Of a stretch of 64,000 bases of DNA, positions 26,307 to 38,604 are shown piece by piece. Origin of the DNA: Pelecanus crispus (Eukaryota > Chordata > Aves > Pelecaniformes > Pelecanidae); contig NC_134643.1 in the NCBI RefSeq assembly GCF_030463565.1, forward strand, positions 15,947,606 through 16,011,605, given 5' to 3'. The translations under genes were made by a program, and so were the position numbers. How positions within the stretch are numbered: the stretch's first letter is position 1; each line of letters opens with the position of its first letter. A model generated the notes under the pieces. That model had not been told where the DNA came from. It made no database searches and saw nothing but the letters and a program-made list of their open reading frames with translations.

Positions 26307-26336
26307 ACACACACCCCCCACCCCCACCCCCCCCAA
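26307..26336. repeat. CA/C-rich simple repeat
   Basis: A short (AC)n run passes into C-runs broken by single A residues (CCCCCCACCCCCACCCCCCCC). The minus strand therefore has four G-runs that could form a quadruplex. Confidence 0.8.
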
Positions 26337-27599
26337 ATCCCACAAAAAAACCCCAACTTGCAGTGAGGGAAAAGGTGGAATGCAAATACTTATCCTTGTT
26401 TTCTCCCTGGCTAGGATGAGCATTTCATTATCTGGTCCTTTCAGATGCACCAGCAGAATGAATGGATGATGACAATAAGCTTATCTCTTTGAGATGGTGA
26501 TACCACCTATCCAAACTAACACTCAAAGGACTTCGTTAGAGCAACACAAGTCATATACAGGAGTCAGGATCAAAAAGCCCCATGTCCAGAAATGAACACA
26601 GCTGCCATGTATTGTACAGAAGCAGCCAAACCAAAAAGACTTGTAGAAAAATAAACAAACCTCTGAGGGACTTGAAAGCTGAAGTCAAACCTATGGAGCT
26701 CAGTTCAGAACTGTGAAGAAAGTTACAAAGGGATATGTCAAATCTAATGTATAAATTACAATTCCTGTATTAGTCCTAGTTATTACATCCCGAATTCTGT
26801 TTGGAAAAGGAAAGGGAGTGCTCTGATTTCCTTGCCTCTCCACCTTCCCAAAAAAGACTTCCCTTTGCTTGCAAGCAACTTTTTAAACTGAGCAAAATGC
26901 CTGGTTTACACTCAGAGGAAAAGTTTAATTAATTCTCATTTTACAAATCCTCCACAATATTTATTCAAAAGATTGGCAAATTCCAGGAAGTTCACCCATC
27001 CCTGAAAGAGAAGTTTTGTAAACAAATCTGGCAACAAATTTATTTTAACAGCAGCAACCCTGCTATTCTGTCAAGATGTAGTTTGTTTCTGACACTCGAC
27101 TAAATTCTTTTTGCTTAAGAATAGAAAGTAATTTGCTACAAACAAACCAGTTAGCTGGGACATGGTGACTGCCCCTCTGATACTTCACAGAGCATTGAAG
27201 TCAACAGAAAAAGCTAATAGTATAATGTTTAGCACTTAAAAAAACCCAAAAAACAAACAGAAGCAAGGCTAAATTTCTGTATTCACAAAACAGCAACAAC
27301 ATTAGAGGTTTCAGGGTCTGTAAAACCCATTTATGGTGAATCCTGCAACCTGGACCAGATTGCCTCACTCTGGGCACAAATGAAGGGAGTGTTTTAGTCT
27401 GTGGTTGTACAGGCACTTTCTTGCCCAGACCCCGTAGTTCCTGGCCATTTATTCCTGGCTGTGTCATCCACTTGCTCAGTTTTATCCAGTGTCAATTCCT
27501 GGATCCAATTCCTGGTGCGGCAACACCAGCAGTTGTGCGGGCATGTTAGCCTGGGGTAGCCCAGGCTGAGATGAAACAACTGAGTGGACTGTACTGCTT

Positions 27600-27914
27600 A
27601 GGCTGGTTTTATTAGATAGAGAGGAAATGGGCTTAAGCTGCGCCAGGGGAGGTTTAGGTTGGAAATTAGGAAAAATTTATTTACGGAAAGGGTGGCCAGG
27701 CATTGGAACAGGCTGCCCAGAGAGGTGGTGGAGTCACCATCCCTGGAAGTGTTCAAAAAACGGGTAGATGTGGCACTTTGGGACATGGTTTAGTCTAGTC
27801 TACCCTTGATTGGCTTAGAGTAGACTTGGTAGTGTAGGTTAATGGTTGGACTGGATGATCTTAAAGGTCTTTTCCAACCTAAATGATTCTATGATTCTAT
27901 GATTCTATGATTAA
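27600..27914 (+). mobile_element. CR1 LINE 3' end
   Basis: The element begins within CR1 3' sequence (GCGCCAGGGGAGGTTTAGG) and continues through the typical GGAACAGGCTGCCCAGAGAG block. It ends in GGTCTTTTCCAACCTAAATG plus four ATTCTATG-type repeats at 27885-27912. No coding frame is kept. It belongs to a different subfamily from the 20366 copy, because the region before the tail differs. Confidence 0.92.
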
Positions 27915-30900
27915 GAAAAATGCCCATGTCCAGAAAAATGGTTTATGCAAGTAAACAGCCTCAGAGGTTTGCAAATATCAGTAAAGCAAAATGGCAAAAA
28001 CCTACTGTCTGCCATTAGTGTCAATTGAAACAAAGGATACATAGGTGCTGTTGTTAAACATGTATGGACATTACCTTTCTTTGCATTAAGAGTGTCCATC
28101 CAACTGGACTGATGGGTGTGTGAACATTTTGGGGTGTCCACCTCTTGATTCTTTAAAGAGAATTGTCTTGTCATCTCACTGCTGCTCCTTAGCATAGGAA
28201 AACAATCTGTGAATTTCTTTTATGTCATAGCTTCATAAAGCTGTGCATGTCCTGGGGTGAAGGCTCGGCTGGTGCAAATGTCAGTAGAGCCACGACAGTT
28301 TGTACCAGCAGGTAATATGTCCATCCTTCCTGCCACTTCCCCGGCTCCTTCAAACTTCAAACAGCTGATCCAGACCCCAGTGAAGTCAGTGAGAGCTTTC
28401 TCTCTGTGCTGGATCCAGCTCTAGGCAAGTATGCAGCCTCTTAAGTACAGCAATTAAGATATTGAGCTAATGTTAGTAATCCTTTCCTGCCTGCCTAGAA
28501 CACCCAAACTGTCTGAGCTAGCCTTCATCTCAGGCAAAAGCCTGAGGAAATCAGCTGGGTTTATGCTGTATCTGAAAGGTCAGTCTGTGTCCCTGTGTAC
28601 TAAGAGGTATGGGGGAATTCCAGAATTTGCTGCCAGCTTCTTGGTATTTATTTCTGGAAGCTGTTAGCTTAGATTTTTTTAGCTAATCTTAGGGAACTGA
28701 GATGATAAGAATGAGGGGTTTAGAAAGTCACATTTGTGCTTTAAAATGTGTTTATAAATCTACCATCCTTGCTTTTCAGGTTCTTTTTTAGGTGGAATTT
28801 TAATTCAACATTATTTATGGATGCTCAGGACACTGTGCATATTCTGCTTGTTTTCTAATACCACATGTAAGGACTTTGCTAAGTGAACCTCCCTCTAAAG
28901 CAAAGAAACTACCCCTAAAAAATCCTGGTAGAGTTTGACATCAGTAACTTTGTACACTACTATTGTTTTGAGACATTTTATTACCTAAATAATTCCTTAT
29001 TTAGAGGAACTTGTGATACTCATTTTTTGCAGCATATTTAAAATCAGCATAGAAAAGGAAAAAATCCACTGTAAGGATTTCTATTTGATGATGTGAAATA
29101 ATGAATTTTTAAAATATAAGCAAATTAATTTAGTGGCCTCTTGCTTAATTGGGATTCATGGTATTTGAAAGAAAATGGAGTGGTGAGTGTCTCAAATATT
29201 CCAACCTTTCTCAGGCTGAAAAATAGTATTCTTTTACATTATTGGCTCTGATTCCCTCTATGATTTAATCCTTTTCTTTACATGGTTAGTGGGTTGAAAT
29301 AGTGGGAAAGTCACAACCACAAGCAATAACATGGCAATTAACTCAGAGGTACTGGTGGGACATTTAAGTAATTTTAAGTTAACATATATAAACATTACAT
29401 TGCTGGCTTGAAAATCTGGACATTTTTTGCAGCTGGAATATTTGATTGCTTAACTGATTTTGATTTTCAAATTGCTTTTGAAAATCAACCACTGGTTTGA
29501 ATCTGCTCCAGATGGGCAATGACTGAAAATTGTTATAATCTGGCATGTATTTGGTAGCATAGATAAGTGAGTTGATGGCCTCATTAAAAGTATCTCAAAC
29601 ATATGCACTGATTAAAAAACCCTCATCTCTGGCTCAGCAGGGTCTTGGCTGAGTGGAACTGAACTGCTCTGTCACCCCTAAGGGCTCTTTCTGACATGAC
29701 AACGGGAGGAAGTTCATAACGCCGTCGGACACAGAGGTGAATATAAAATACGTTATGGTCCGGTGTGCCTGCCTGTCAGTGAATGCAATATGTCATAGGC
29801 CAGTGCTTGTTTCCACTGTGGTCAGTGGGAACTCTTGTGTGAGTACCCGTCCCCTCGCCTGAATGAGAACCTCAGAACTGATATCATGTGTTTCAGGAGT
29901 CTGAAAGTGGTATTTGTTTTTCCACCAGCACGTCATCAAAATTATTGGCTACTTGGTTAACAAATGGCACAGAGAGACAGGCACTAGGGGTTGGAGGGAT
30001 CTGAACATCAGCACTAGTCATCCCAAACCCCCTTTATTGTCACTGCACAGAAACAGACCTTTCAAAAGTACAGGGCTTCCTATCCTAAAGGCAACGGCTA
30101 AAGTTGGTCACACCAGTTGTGCCCTAGCAGTGCTTCTTTGTTTCCAAAAGACGCCTAGGGTGACTATATAACAACATATGCAAGTCTACGTTTTACTTAT
30201 TTCAAGGTAGGTACAATAAATCCCATCCTCAACAGCATCCCGTCATTCTGACTGCTACTTGCTAAAGCACTATGTGAGTACTTCTGCACTTTTTCCTCAA
30301 CCTCTGAATGACTGTGAACGGTGTCTCTCCTCCAGAGCATTATGACTCAGTTCCCACCACACACTGTCATTTTTTTAAAGGAGAAAATGTACCATTTTCA
30401 ATAACAAGCTTGGCAAAGACACTGACCAAAATGATGTCCCTGGCCCATAATGTCCCTGTTTTTTAGTACGCTTTGTAACCATTGCCTACATGAATTAAAT
30501 GGCTCTTTTCTGTTTAGACAGCCAGCTTTCTGTGTGGCACTAGATGGCAATATTCCCTCAGCTCCAGCAATGGTCAGGGGAGTGATACATGGCAAAGGGG
30601 CATATTCTGACCTTGTTTCCTTGTTATCACCCATGTAGCTCATAACAGCCAGGTTTTATGTGACTGAGGTCAATCTGGGCTGCAGAGTTTTGTTTTTTTT
30701 TTTTCTCTTGGTGTTTTCACCCACCCACCTTTACAGCTTCATAATTCTCTGTCAAAACATTTGTTGGGAAGTATGCTTACTGTGTGGGGTCTTCTGTTTC
30801 ATTAAGAAAACTCTTGTGGTCTCAGGCTGTTCCATGATGCTGATGCTCAAATCCACAGGCAAGAAGTACCTACATCCAGAGCATTGCACTGCTTTCCTGC

Positions 30901-33900
30901 TGCCTTTTGTGTATTAATGTGGTGGCAGACTCAGTCAAGTCATTACTCAGATATAATGTTGCCTCATATCACTTGTAAGTGGCTTTTTTTTTTTTCACTC
31001 ATGTTTGCTCTTAGATAAAATAAGCATAATCTAAACTCAGCAACTGTAGAAAAGTGATTCTGTGTCTGTGCCCAGATGAATTTGGCCTTATCCCTGTGTG
31101 ATATTTCTAAAGACTTTCTCTAGTCACAGAGCTTACAGGCAGCAAGGAACAGAGCCAGCGATGAATATTGCATCTGTCTCCTTTGCATGATTAAGATTTT
31201 GTTTGCCTTTGGGCCACTTTATTCAGGGCCAGGTTTATTGAAATTGCTTCTTTCAAAATCAGGCTTGTCATTGATCTTTGTGAGACCAGGATTATTATAA
31301 TTACTTTCCAATAGCCTAGATGAATAGTAGTGCTACCCAAATGTAGAAAGGGTCCAAGGATGGCTTTAGTCAATGTATGTCCCAGGCAAGATATTGAGGT
31401 AGAAACTGAAATTATTGTGGAAAAGTTATTCTTTTTCTGTTCCCTTACTGTCATAGGACCATGCAAGCCTCCTCTTCAAGCCAATGCCTGCCACTTCCCA
31501 TTCACCCCACCATACAACCTTTTCTCCAATTTATAAACCTACGTCCGTGCTGCCACAGCTGTTCTGCCACATGCTTCTTAGAGTGAAGATCCCAAAACCA
31601 CATCCACTGCCTCCTTCATCCTCTTATTGCATATCTCCATGTCCTCAGATCAGGACCCCGCTTCACATGCCCCATCTTTTTATTTCTTCCACTCCTCAAC
31701 TTTCCCAGCAAAGATCCAACTTTTTCTCCACCATTTCCCTTCACTGCCTCATACTTCACAGCCGCAGCTTCAATCCTCTACCTCACAAATCTCTGTCCTC
31801 ATGTCCTCACATAGCTGAGTAAATTGTGGTACTAGTGCGTTGGGTATTGCTAAGCATGAGAATGGAGCAGAAACGAAAATGATACACCAGATCCTCAAGC
31901 GGTATTAGGCTGCTGCATGCCGTCTGATCCATGGTAATATTAGGACTGAGACTCTATGCACAGTGCGGTTACCATCAGTCAGCTGATGGGTAGTTATCTG
32001 ATGGGGAGAGAATCTCACAGGAACATCAGAAGCACAGAGCCCTGAGCAGTCACCTTACAGTTATTTAAGGTCCTGCATAAAAGAGTATTGTCCTCTTTCA
32101 GCCACTTCAGTCCAACAGCCAGACTGCAGCTTATACTGTGAAACAAATGGGGAAGAGAGTGAAAAGTCCCTCTTTACTGCCTTACACACATCTTCCAGAT
32201 GCCAGGTCCAGTCGCAGAGGAGGGCAGAAGCCACATTTTCCCCAGGGGAAGCCAATGCTTGGAGGCATACGCAGTACTTATTTTTTCCTCACTGGCTTTC
32301 CCATGTCAATACCTGGAGGGGAATGTCCTCTCCCAGCTATGGGCTGCCATTGGAGAGTCTGCTGAGGAGAAATGAGTCAATTCAGCCCCCCTTGGGGCTT
32401 GAGGCAAAGCTCATTGGAACTCTGGAGTGATGAGACAGAAAAGGATGAGGATCAGGGAAAAGCAGAATCAAGTATAAAGCAAGCTGCTGAGGAAGAGATT
32501 TGCTATTGTTTTGTAGTACATCTGATTTAAAAATGAAAGGAGGAAAATATAGAGCTACTTCTGACCAGTGTCTCTGGGGAAACACAGCCATTGAGAGGGG
32601 TGAACAAAGATGGCTACAATACACCGTGGCACCTCAGGGACTTGGCACAGGTCAGTACCCACCACAGCCTTGGCAGCCCAAGCAAAACTGGAGTGTGTCC
32701 AGGGCTACATGCCCTTCTTTCATCACACACCCCTCCTCTGCTCCCCTGGAGAGCTACAGAGCCCAGCTGAAGATCTCAAAGTTCTTGAAACCATAAACAA
32801 ACAAAATTTCACAGTTAGGAAGTAGTGAATTGTACTCACTCCTCCTGTTCAAAGAATGGAGGAACTTAGGTGTAAAAAACTGTCCACCTCTGAGGGAAAC
32901 TCCACCACCTGAGCCCTCGCCCTGTGCCCAGCCATACTCTTTTCTGTAATTCCATGCTCTTTTTTTTTTTTTCCAAAGCCAACAGAAAATATTTTATTTG
33001 TGCTAAAATGCAAGGTTGCTTTCCCAAAATGTAATCAAATCCCTTTTGTTGATAAAATAAGATATAGTATGTTTCATGATGCAAAGGGCTGTTTAAGTAA
33101 TATATATTTAATATATCTTGATGATATATTAAAATACTTAACTAAGTGAAGTGCATCAGGTTGTGTACATAGAAACCTCAGAGTTTCTGTACCCGTATTT
33201 GCCCAGAGCATTCCTTCTTGTTGCATTTGCATCATTTGCTACTTCACATCCTTGTTTATATATTTACCAATCAGCTTAGGTGGCCAAGCAGTTATAGTAA
33301 CAGACAAACTTGTGATACATGGTAAATACTGTATTATGAGGTACAAAGTATTGCCACATGGGTTCAGACCCTAATCAAATATCCAGTAAACTCAGAAAGA
33401 AGACATCATTCTCCTCGACACATTTTTCACTGAATCTTTACTTGCACTAGAACTTTTTTTGGAAGACAAATCACACGATTAAAATTCAAGCGACATACAT
33501 GACTGGTGTGGACAAACGACATAATTTCTCACAGCTATTGAATGTTCTACACCACCACATGTTTTTGGTCTTGAACCACAAAACACAAAGTAGTTGCTGA
33601 TAACAACTACTTTTGCTCAGGTGAATGAATATTGAAGCTGGTGTTTCACTGACTTCCATGTTGTGTTAATGCTGAAGAAAACATAATATTTTTAAACAGC
33701 ACAAGAACTTCTTAAAGAGAAAAACATTTGGCAACAATGTGCTTTTTACATTCATGTTGTCTTACAGTCATCATGATTGAGCTTGGGAGTGGGACCAAGA
33801 ACTTTGGCTTTTCTGGACTTTCTGTGTGGCTTTGGAGAAGTCACTTGACCTCTTTGTAGGGAGGATTCAAGTACATCTGGAGATGTCTTGAACTTATGTC

Positions 33901-35154
33901 CTCGTAATCATCTGTCTGTGTCAGTCCGCATTTGTCAAGATGGAGCAGAGGGAATGGGAAGGGTCAAGAACAATCTCCGCTATCTTAATGCCTTACATAC
34001 TCCCAGTCCTACTAAAAGAAGTGCTCAAATTCTTTGTGGCAAAAGACAGATTTTGCTGGGATTCCTTCTTCTCTGGCAAAAGCTTTCATCCCTGCTGGAG
34101 CAATGGGAGAACTTGTTTTCAGCACTGACAACAGCCCGTTTTTGGAGTCCTGTGTGTACTCACCCAGAATTTAGGCTGTTCTTTACTTAAATCTGGATCC
34201 CCAAAAAAGCTCTTGGTGTGATGGAATCAATTCTTATTAACAGACATCTCAAGTTAATTATCAAGGAGGTGACTAGTGGGTTTATGTGTCTGCAAGTCAA
34301 TGCTAGAAAAGAGAATGGCCCACATATCTGTCTGGGACTTTTTTGGATAATTGCATGGGTTATTAACCTTGCTAAACTGGGATTGCTTTAGGTGAGATTA
34401 AGGTAGCCTGGGTAGTACTCATGAATTTTAGTTTGCTCTTATCACTCACAAAGGGTACAGAGGAAGCTTTTAGCTGAGAAAGCAAATTAAATGGTGCATA
34501 AGCTTTTGGTGTAGGATGCTAAGGTACTGTTTTAATATTTTAGGAAAGGTTACCAAGGCAGCGGATGGAGAAGCTGTACTGTTTAAAGAGAAAGGAGATG
34601 AAAGTAAAACCTGCCAGTCTAGGTAATTTAATTAATGAAATAACAATAATAAATACTCATGAACTGACGTTGGATCAGGTGTGTGAAAGTTCTGCTCAAT
34701 TTTTGCTGAGTAGTTACTTACTCTTACCATAGTAAGAGCAAAATGTCTCCTTTCCTGTGAGTTGGCTAAGCAGAAGAGAGCCACTACTCTGGCTGAAATA
34801 GCCATTAATGGGACAATTATGTCTTGAACCTCTGATGCATTTGAAAAGTGAGAGAACATTTCTTTCCTGTTGACAGACTGGAAGTCAATTGAGAATTAAA
34901 CACATAGAAAAAAGATTAATGTCCTGACCCTGCCCATTTTGTTATGTAAGTAGACTACTATGAAGCTGGCCTCTGTTAAAATCCCTCGAGGACAGGCAAT
35001 TGAAAACTTGCACATCACGTTCTGCTCTGTCCCACCCGATATCCCTCACTTGCCATGTTCTTTCTATCTGCATCCCATCATAAGACCAGTGCAGTCCCTT
35101 GCACTCCAATCTGTTGGCCTTTCCCCTGAAACCAAGATTCTTTAATTTCTTGAA

Positions 35155-35275
35155 AGATCATAGAATCATAGAATCATAGAATTGTTTAGGTTGGAAAAGA
35201 CCTTTAAGATCATCCAGTCCAACCATTAACCTAACACTACCAAGTCAGCCACTAAACCAGTTAAGGGCAGAGTAA
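35155..35275 (-). mobile_element. CR1 LINE 3' end (antisense)
   Basis: Three CATAGAATCATAGAATC-type tail repeats are followed by TTTAGGTTGGAAAAGACCTTTAAGATC without spaces in the genome. This is the reverse complement of a CR1 3' terminus like that at 27600-27914. It is truncated after about 110 bases. Confidence 0.9.
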
Positions 35276-35330
35276 TAATTTCATGTTTCCTGGCTTGGTG
35301 GCTGGATTATTTTTTAATGAAAGTAAAATC

Positions 35331-35515
35331 TAGGAATCATTAAGGTTGGAAAGGACCTCTAAGATCATCAACCCAACACCACCATGCCTACTAAACCATG
35401 TCCCAAAGTGCCACGTCTACCTGTTTTTTGAACACCTCTAGGGATGGTGACTCCACCACCTCTCTGGGCAGCCTGTTCCAATGCTTGACCACTCTTTCTG
35501 TGAAGATGCAGTATC
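35331..35515 (-). mobile_element. Second CR1 LINE 3' end (antisense)
   Basis: It starts with a degraded GGAATCATTAAGGTTGGAA terminus and continues through CCACCTCTCTGGGCAGCC and CCAATGCTTGACCACTC, the antisense of the CR1 3' region. Because it has its own terminus 55 bases from the previous copy, it is an independent insertion. Confidence 0.88.
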
Positions 35516-37705
35516 TTCCTCACATTCTCCACCTTACCTGATAATCCAGAAGACATTTTTTCAGAACTGCATTTTTTCTGCACTGCTCTAAAATTCCCAG
35601 GTTTCAAATAATCTTGAAAACCAAAGAATGATTAAAAAGCCAGTTTGTTCCTTGACCTTTTCATTTGCTCCAATTAATTTTTCTTCCCTCTATTTTGCCT
35701 ACAAACTCCCTGGTTGCATTCTTGCTTGTGCTGCCTTGACCTCGTTTCATCTAGCTGCTTTATATTCCCAGGAATCTCATTCCTGACCTTCCTGCAGCAG
35801 CAGAGCTACTGTTGCCAGCCTTGCCAGGGAACTTCTGCCTTGCTCACCTTTTCCTAACTCATCTGTTCCTAACCAGCTCTATATTTGATGATGTGCATAT
35901 ACTTATTTATACTCAATTTTCAATCTGTTTGGGGCTGTCTTTTAACTTTAGCTGCTTTTTCACCTTATTCCTCACAACCTGGCAGGATGAATCAGAGAAC
36001 CACAGAAATCCACTCAGTGGAGGAATATAAGAAAAGAGGGATCTAAGGGAGGTACTGGCAGTGACTGAAGGAAGAAGGAGCCAAGAGCCCTTTCAGCTCA
36101 TACTTGCTCCACCCGTGTGAGCTGCCCTCCGCACTCTCCTCCCTCACTGTGTGCTACACTTGGCTGTCTCCCCGTCTCCCTGGTCACCTCTGCGGCCTCT
36201 TCTCACAACATGCTTGAACCATGAGGCTTATCAGGGAATTTGAAAGCCCTGGAGACATATTTCAGAGAGGAAACAGAAATTAACTGCTCCACGGATATTC
36301 ACGTAGCACCTGAAATAGTTACCTATTGCACTTCGAGGTGAAGCTGGGGAAAGGCTGGCATTTCAAGCACGTGTATTCCAGATGCCTTTGCCATCCATGT
36401 CTTCCATATCCCTCTATAGCATCTTTATCACAAGATGTGCAGAGAAAAGTCTGATTTATGTATATGAAGTCTTGCTGAAAGTAGATATGTGTAGGTTCTC
36501 AGGTGAAGGAAGGACAAAACAAAGAAGTTGAAATATGTATTTATAGGGAAAAACCCCAACCCAACCCCCAAAACCCACAGTGTAAGAAGTAAGAGAAAAA
36601 AAGAAAAAGGTCAAAAAATTGTGACCTCTGAGTTCTGGGGAAGGCTTGGCTATTCAGAGCATAGGTTAAAAACAGTCCCATCACTCCAGCTAGATACTAA
36701 GCGAATTTAAACATGTATCTGAAAGACTGGTTACTTTAAAACTTAGCCCAGATGTTTCTATAGTTCTTTTAAGATTAAAAGAAACAGCAGTATAATGGGA
36801 TAGATTATACATTTCAACTAAAAGGAGGGAATAAAGCTAGCAGCAGTTTTACAGTGTTCTGGTAATTAGTAAAAGATCACAAGCTTTTTGTACAAGCCTG
36901 GTTCATGCCTGTCCACACAGACCTGATCTTTGTGAGATGTCCAGTCAGATCAAAAGCTTCTTTGTGGACCCAGGAAATGGATATGAAGGGATGGGCAATG
37001 GTCTGGTAGGTAAAGGGACAGGCTAGACTTCTTGCCAATATAAATACATTTCCATTAATATCAGCATAACTAGGTCATTTGAGGGTGAGGTTTTCCATAT
37101 ATTTTTTTACTAACATAAAGTCTAGGCACACATTTCCTGGGGCAATGGAAGATTAGGTTCCTCAGTACTACAGGTTGATGCAGTGTGTGCTCCCAGATGA
37201 TATGGTGTGGCCACATTCACTTTAAACCCAGTCTGCATCTGGACTTGGCAAGGCCCTAGAAGCACTTTAAAACAGATGCAGATCAACCATCAAATGAATA
37301 TTTCTTATGATTCCCCAAACCAGTATCAGATATGTAGGTATGGCTCTGTTCCAATCAGTAGGTTTTACTGATGCATCTTTTCCTGTTTCATTATATCAGC
37401 AGAATCCTCCAGGGCACATCTGTGCAGTAGTTTAAGGTGCACATGCAGCAAGCATAGGCAATGCCTGCCCCAGCGTTAAACTAGCTGTTCGTGGTCAGCA
37501 TGTTCAATTAACATGCTCGTACTACACAAAACACAGGAGCACAGGACAGAGCTTTCTGAACTACTGTCAGCTTTCACTGGGACAGCCACAGCGTGTCATG
37601 CAGAACCATCTAGAGATGCTAGCTTAGCTCACAAATCTGTGTGGTTTCTCCAGAGCTGTGTTAAAACTGAATCTCTAAATTCTACCTCTTAGCAGAGCTG
37701 TTAAG

Positions 37706-37834
37706 TTTGTGTGGAGGTGTTGAGAATCAACTAGACAAATCCCTGAGCAACCTGATCTAATTAAGCCTGCTTTGAGCAGGGTGTTTGACTAGATGACCTC
37801 CAGAGGTCCCTTCCAACCTAAATTATTCTATGAG
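37706..37834 (+). mobile_element. CR1 LINE 3' end, short and old
   Basis: It reads GAGCAACCTGATCTAATTAAG, then GACTAGATGACCTCCAGAGG and CCCTTCCAACCTAAATTATT in sense orientation, and ends in a single decayed ATTCTATG unit. Only the 3' UTR is left. Confidence 0.85.
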
Positions 37835-38469
37835 TTGGTGCTGATGCACCTATATTGCATCCAGTTCTAGTATTAGTGTCACCTCTATAATATGCTCCAT
37901 GAAAAAATGCTAGGACTGTCCTTAGATTAAAAAAACAAACAAAAAGTTGCATGGGTGTATTGTGGGCTAGCTGGCTAAATGCCTAATCTAGGGGAGCCAG
38001 AGTACTTTGCATAGGGGTCCATGCTGTACCTGAGACCGCTACAGCAAAGCTAACTTCATCATGTACACATGCTGCAGTCCTACCTCCAGGTATGCAGTGT
38101 GTGTGGTCTGAGTAATTCTCTGATACCCAGAGAAATGAGAAAACTTCAGGTTCTTAGTTTAAGTAAGAAAGAATGAGTATTTGATCCTCAGTGTGAAGGG
38201 AGCACCTCATTTGCCAGAGCGATGAAAGCCACACAGTATTTCCAGCTTTAGAACTTACTAGATTCTTTTGATAATACTTCAATAAACGATTGCAGTGAAA
38301 GGACTGTTATTGATTGTTTTCTCAAGTGTGGCCCAGGTCTGTGGATGGAGTGTCAGCAAGGAGCAATTCTCTGACAAGCAAACAAGCTGACAGTGTTTAG
38401 AAACTCCCTTAGAGACACAGGTCCTTTGTTTCATTTCTCACTCCGCAACATGACAAAGAGGAAGAATTT

Positions 38470-38534
38470 AGGTGGAGCTGATGTAAACTAGGGAAAACAT
38501 ACTATGATCTTCCTTCAGTTTGCATCCTGGGAAC
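38470..38534 (+). promoter_or_regulatory. Presumed CDHR3 proximal promoter/5' UTR with forkhead-like site
   Basis: TGTAAACT at 38482-38489 fits the forkhead consensus (TGTAAACA), 46 bases before the CDHR3 ATG. CDHR3 is known as a ciliated-cell gene in mammals and FOXJ1, a forkhead factor, drives that programme, so the site is suggestive. No TATA box or CpG island is visible. The transcription start was not located. Confidence 0.3.
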
Positions 38535-38604
38535 ATGAAGGACAGGGTCATAAAGACGATGAAGAGCATGCTCCTTCTCCTCATTTTGCTGGGAGTAGTA
38601 TCTG
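38535..38604 (+). CDS. CDHR3: CDHR3 exon 1 (signal peptide)
   Basis: It encodes residues 1-23 plus one base (phase 1) and ends TCTG|GTAAGA. Alternative in-frame ATGs at codons 9 and 12 would give signal peptides of more usual length (MKSMLLLLILLGVVSG). The first ATG is chosen only because it is the most upstream. The human protein also starts with a short hydrophobic leader ending in SG. Confidence 0.85.

Larger units (their letters stand above)
21551..27599. other. Intergenic AT-rich DNA
   Basis: No gene is seen. The stretch holds T-runs near 24239-24258 and 25231-25247, the poly(A)-tailed coding-like fragment at 25900-26110 and a CA/C-rich tract at 26307-26336. On the minus strand at about 27394-27579 there is a cysteine-containing open frame of unknown origin. 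The rest shows no structure I can name. Confidence 0.55.
27915..38534. other. Intergenic DNA upstream of CDHR3
   Basis: No exon was recognised. The stretch contains two adjacent minus-strand CR1 ends (35155-35515) and one plus-strand CR1 end (37706-37834). It also has T-runs near 30690 and 32961 and a CT-rich stretch at about 31460-31820. The last 100 bases are the presumed CDHR3 promoter and 5' UTR. Confidence 0.55.
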
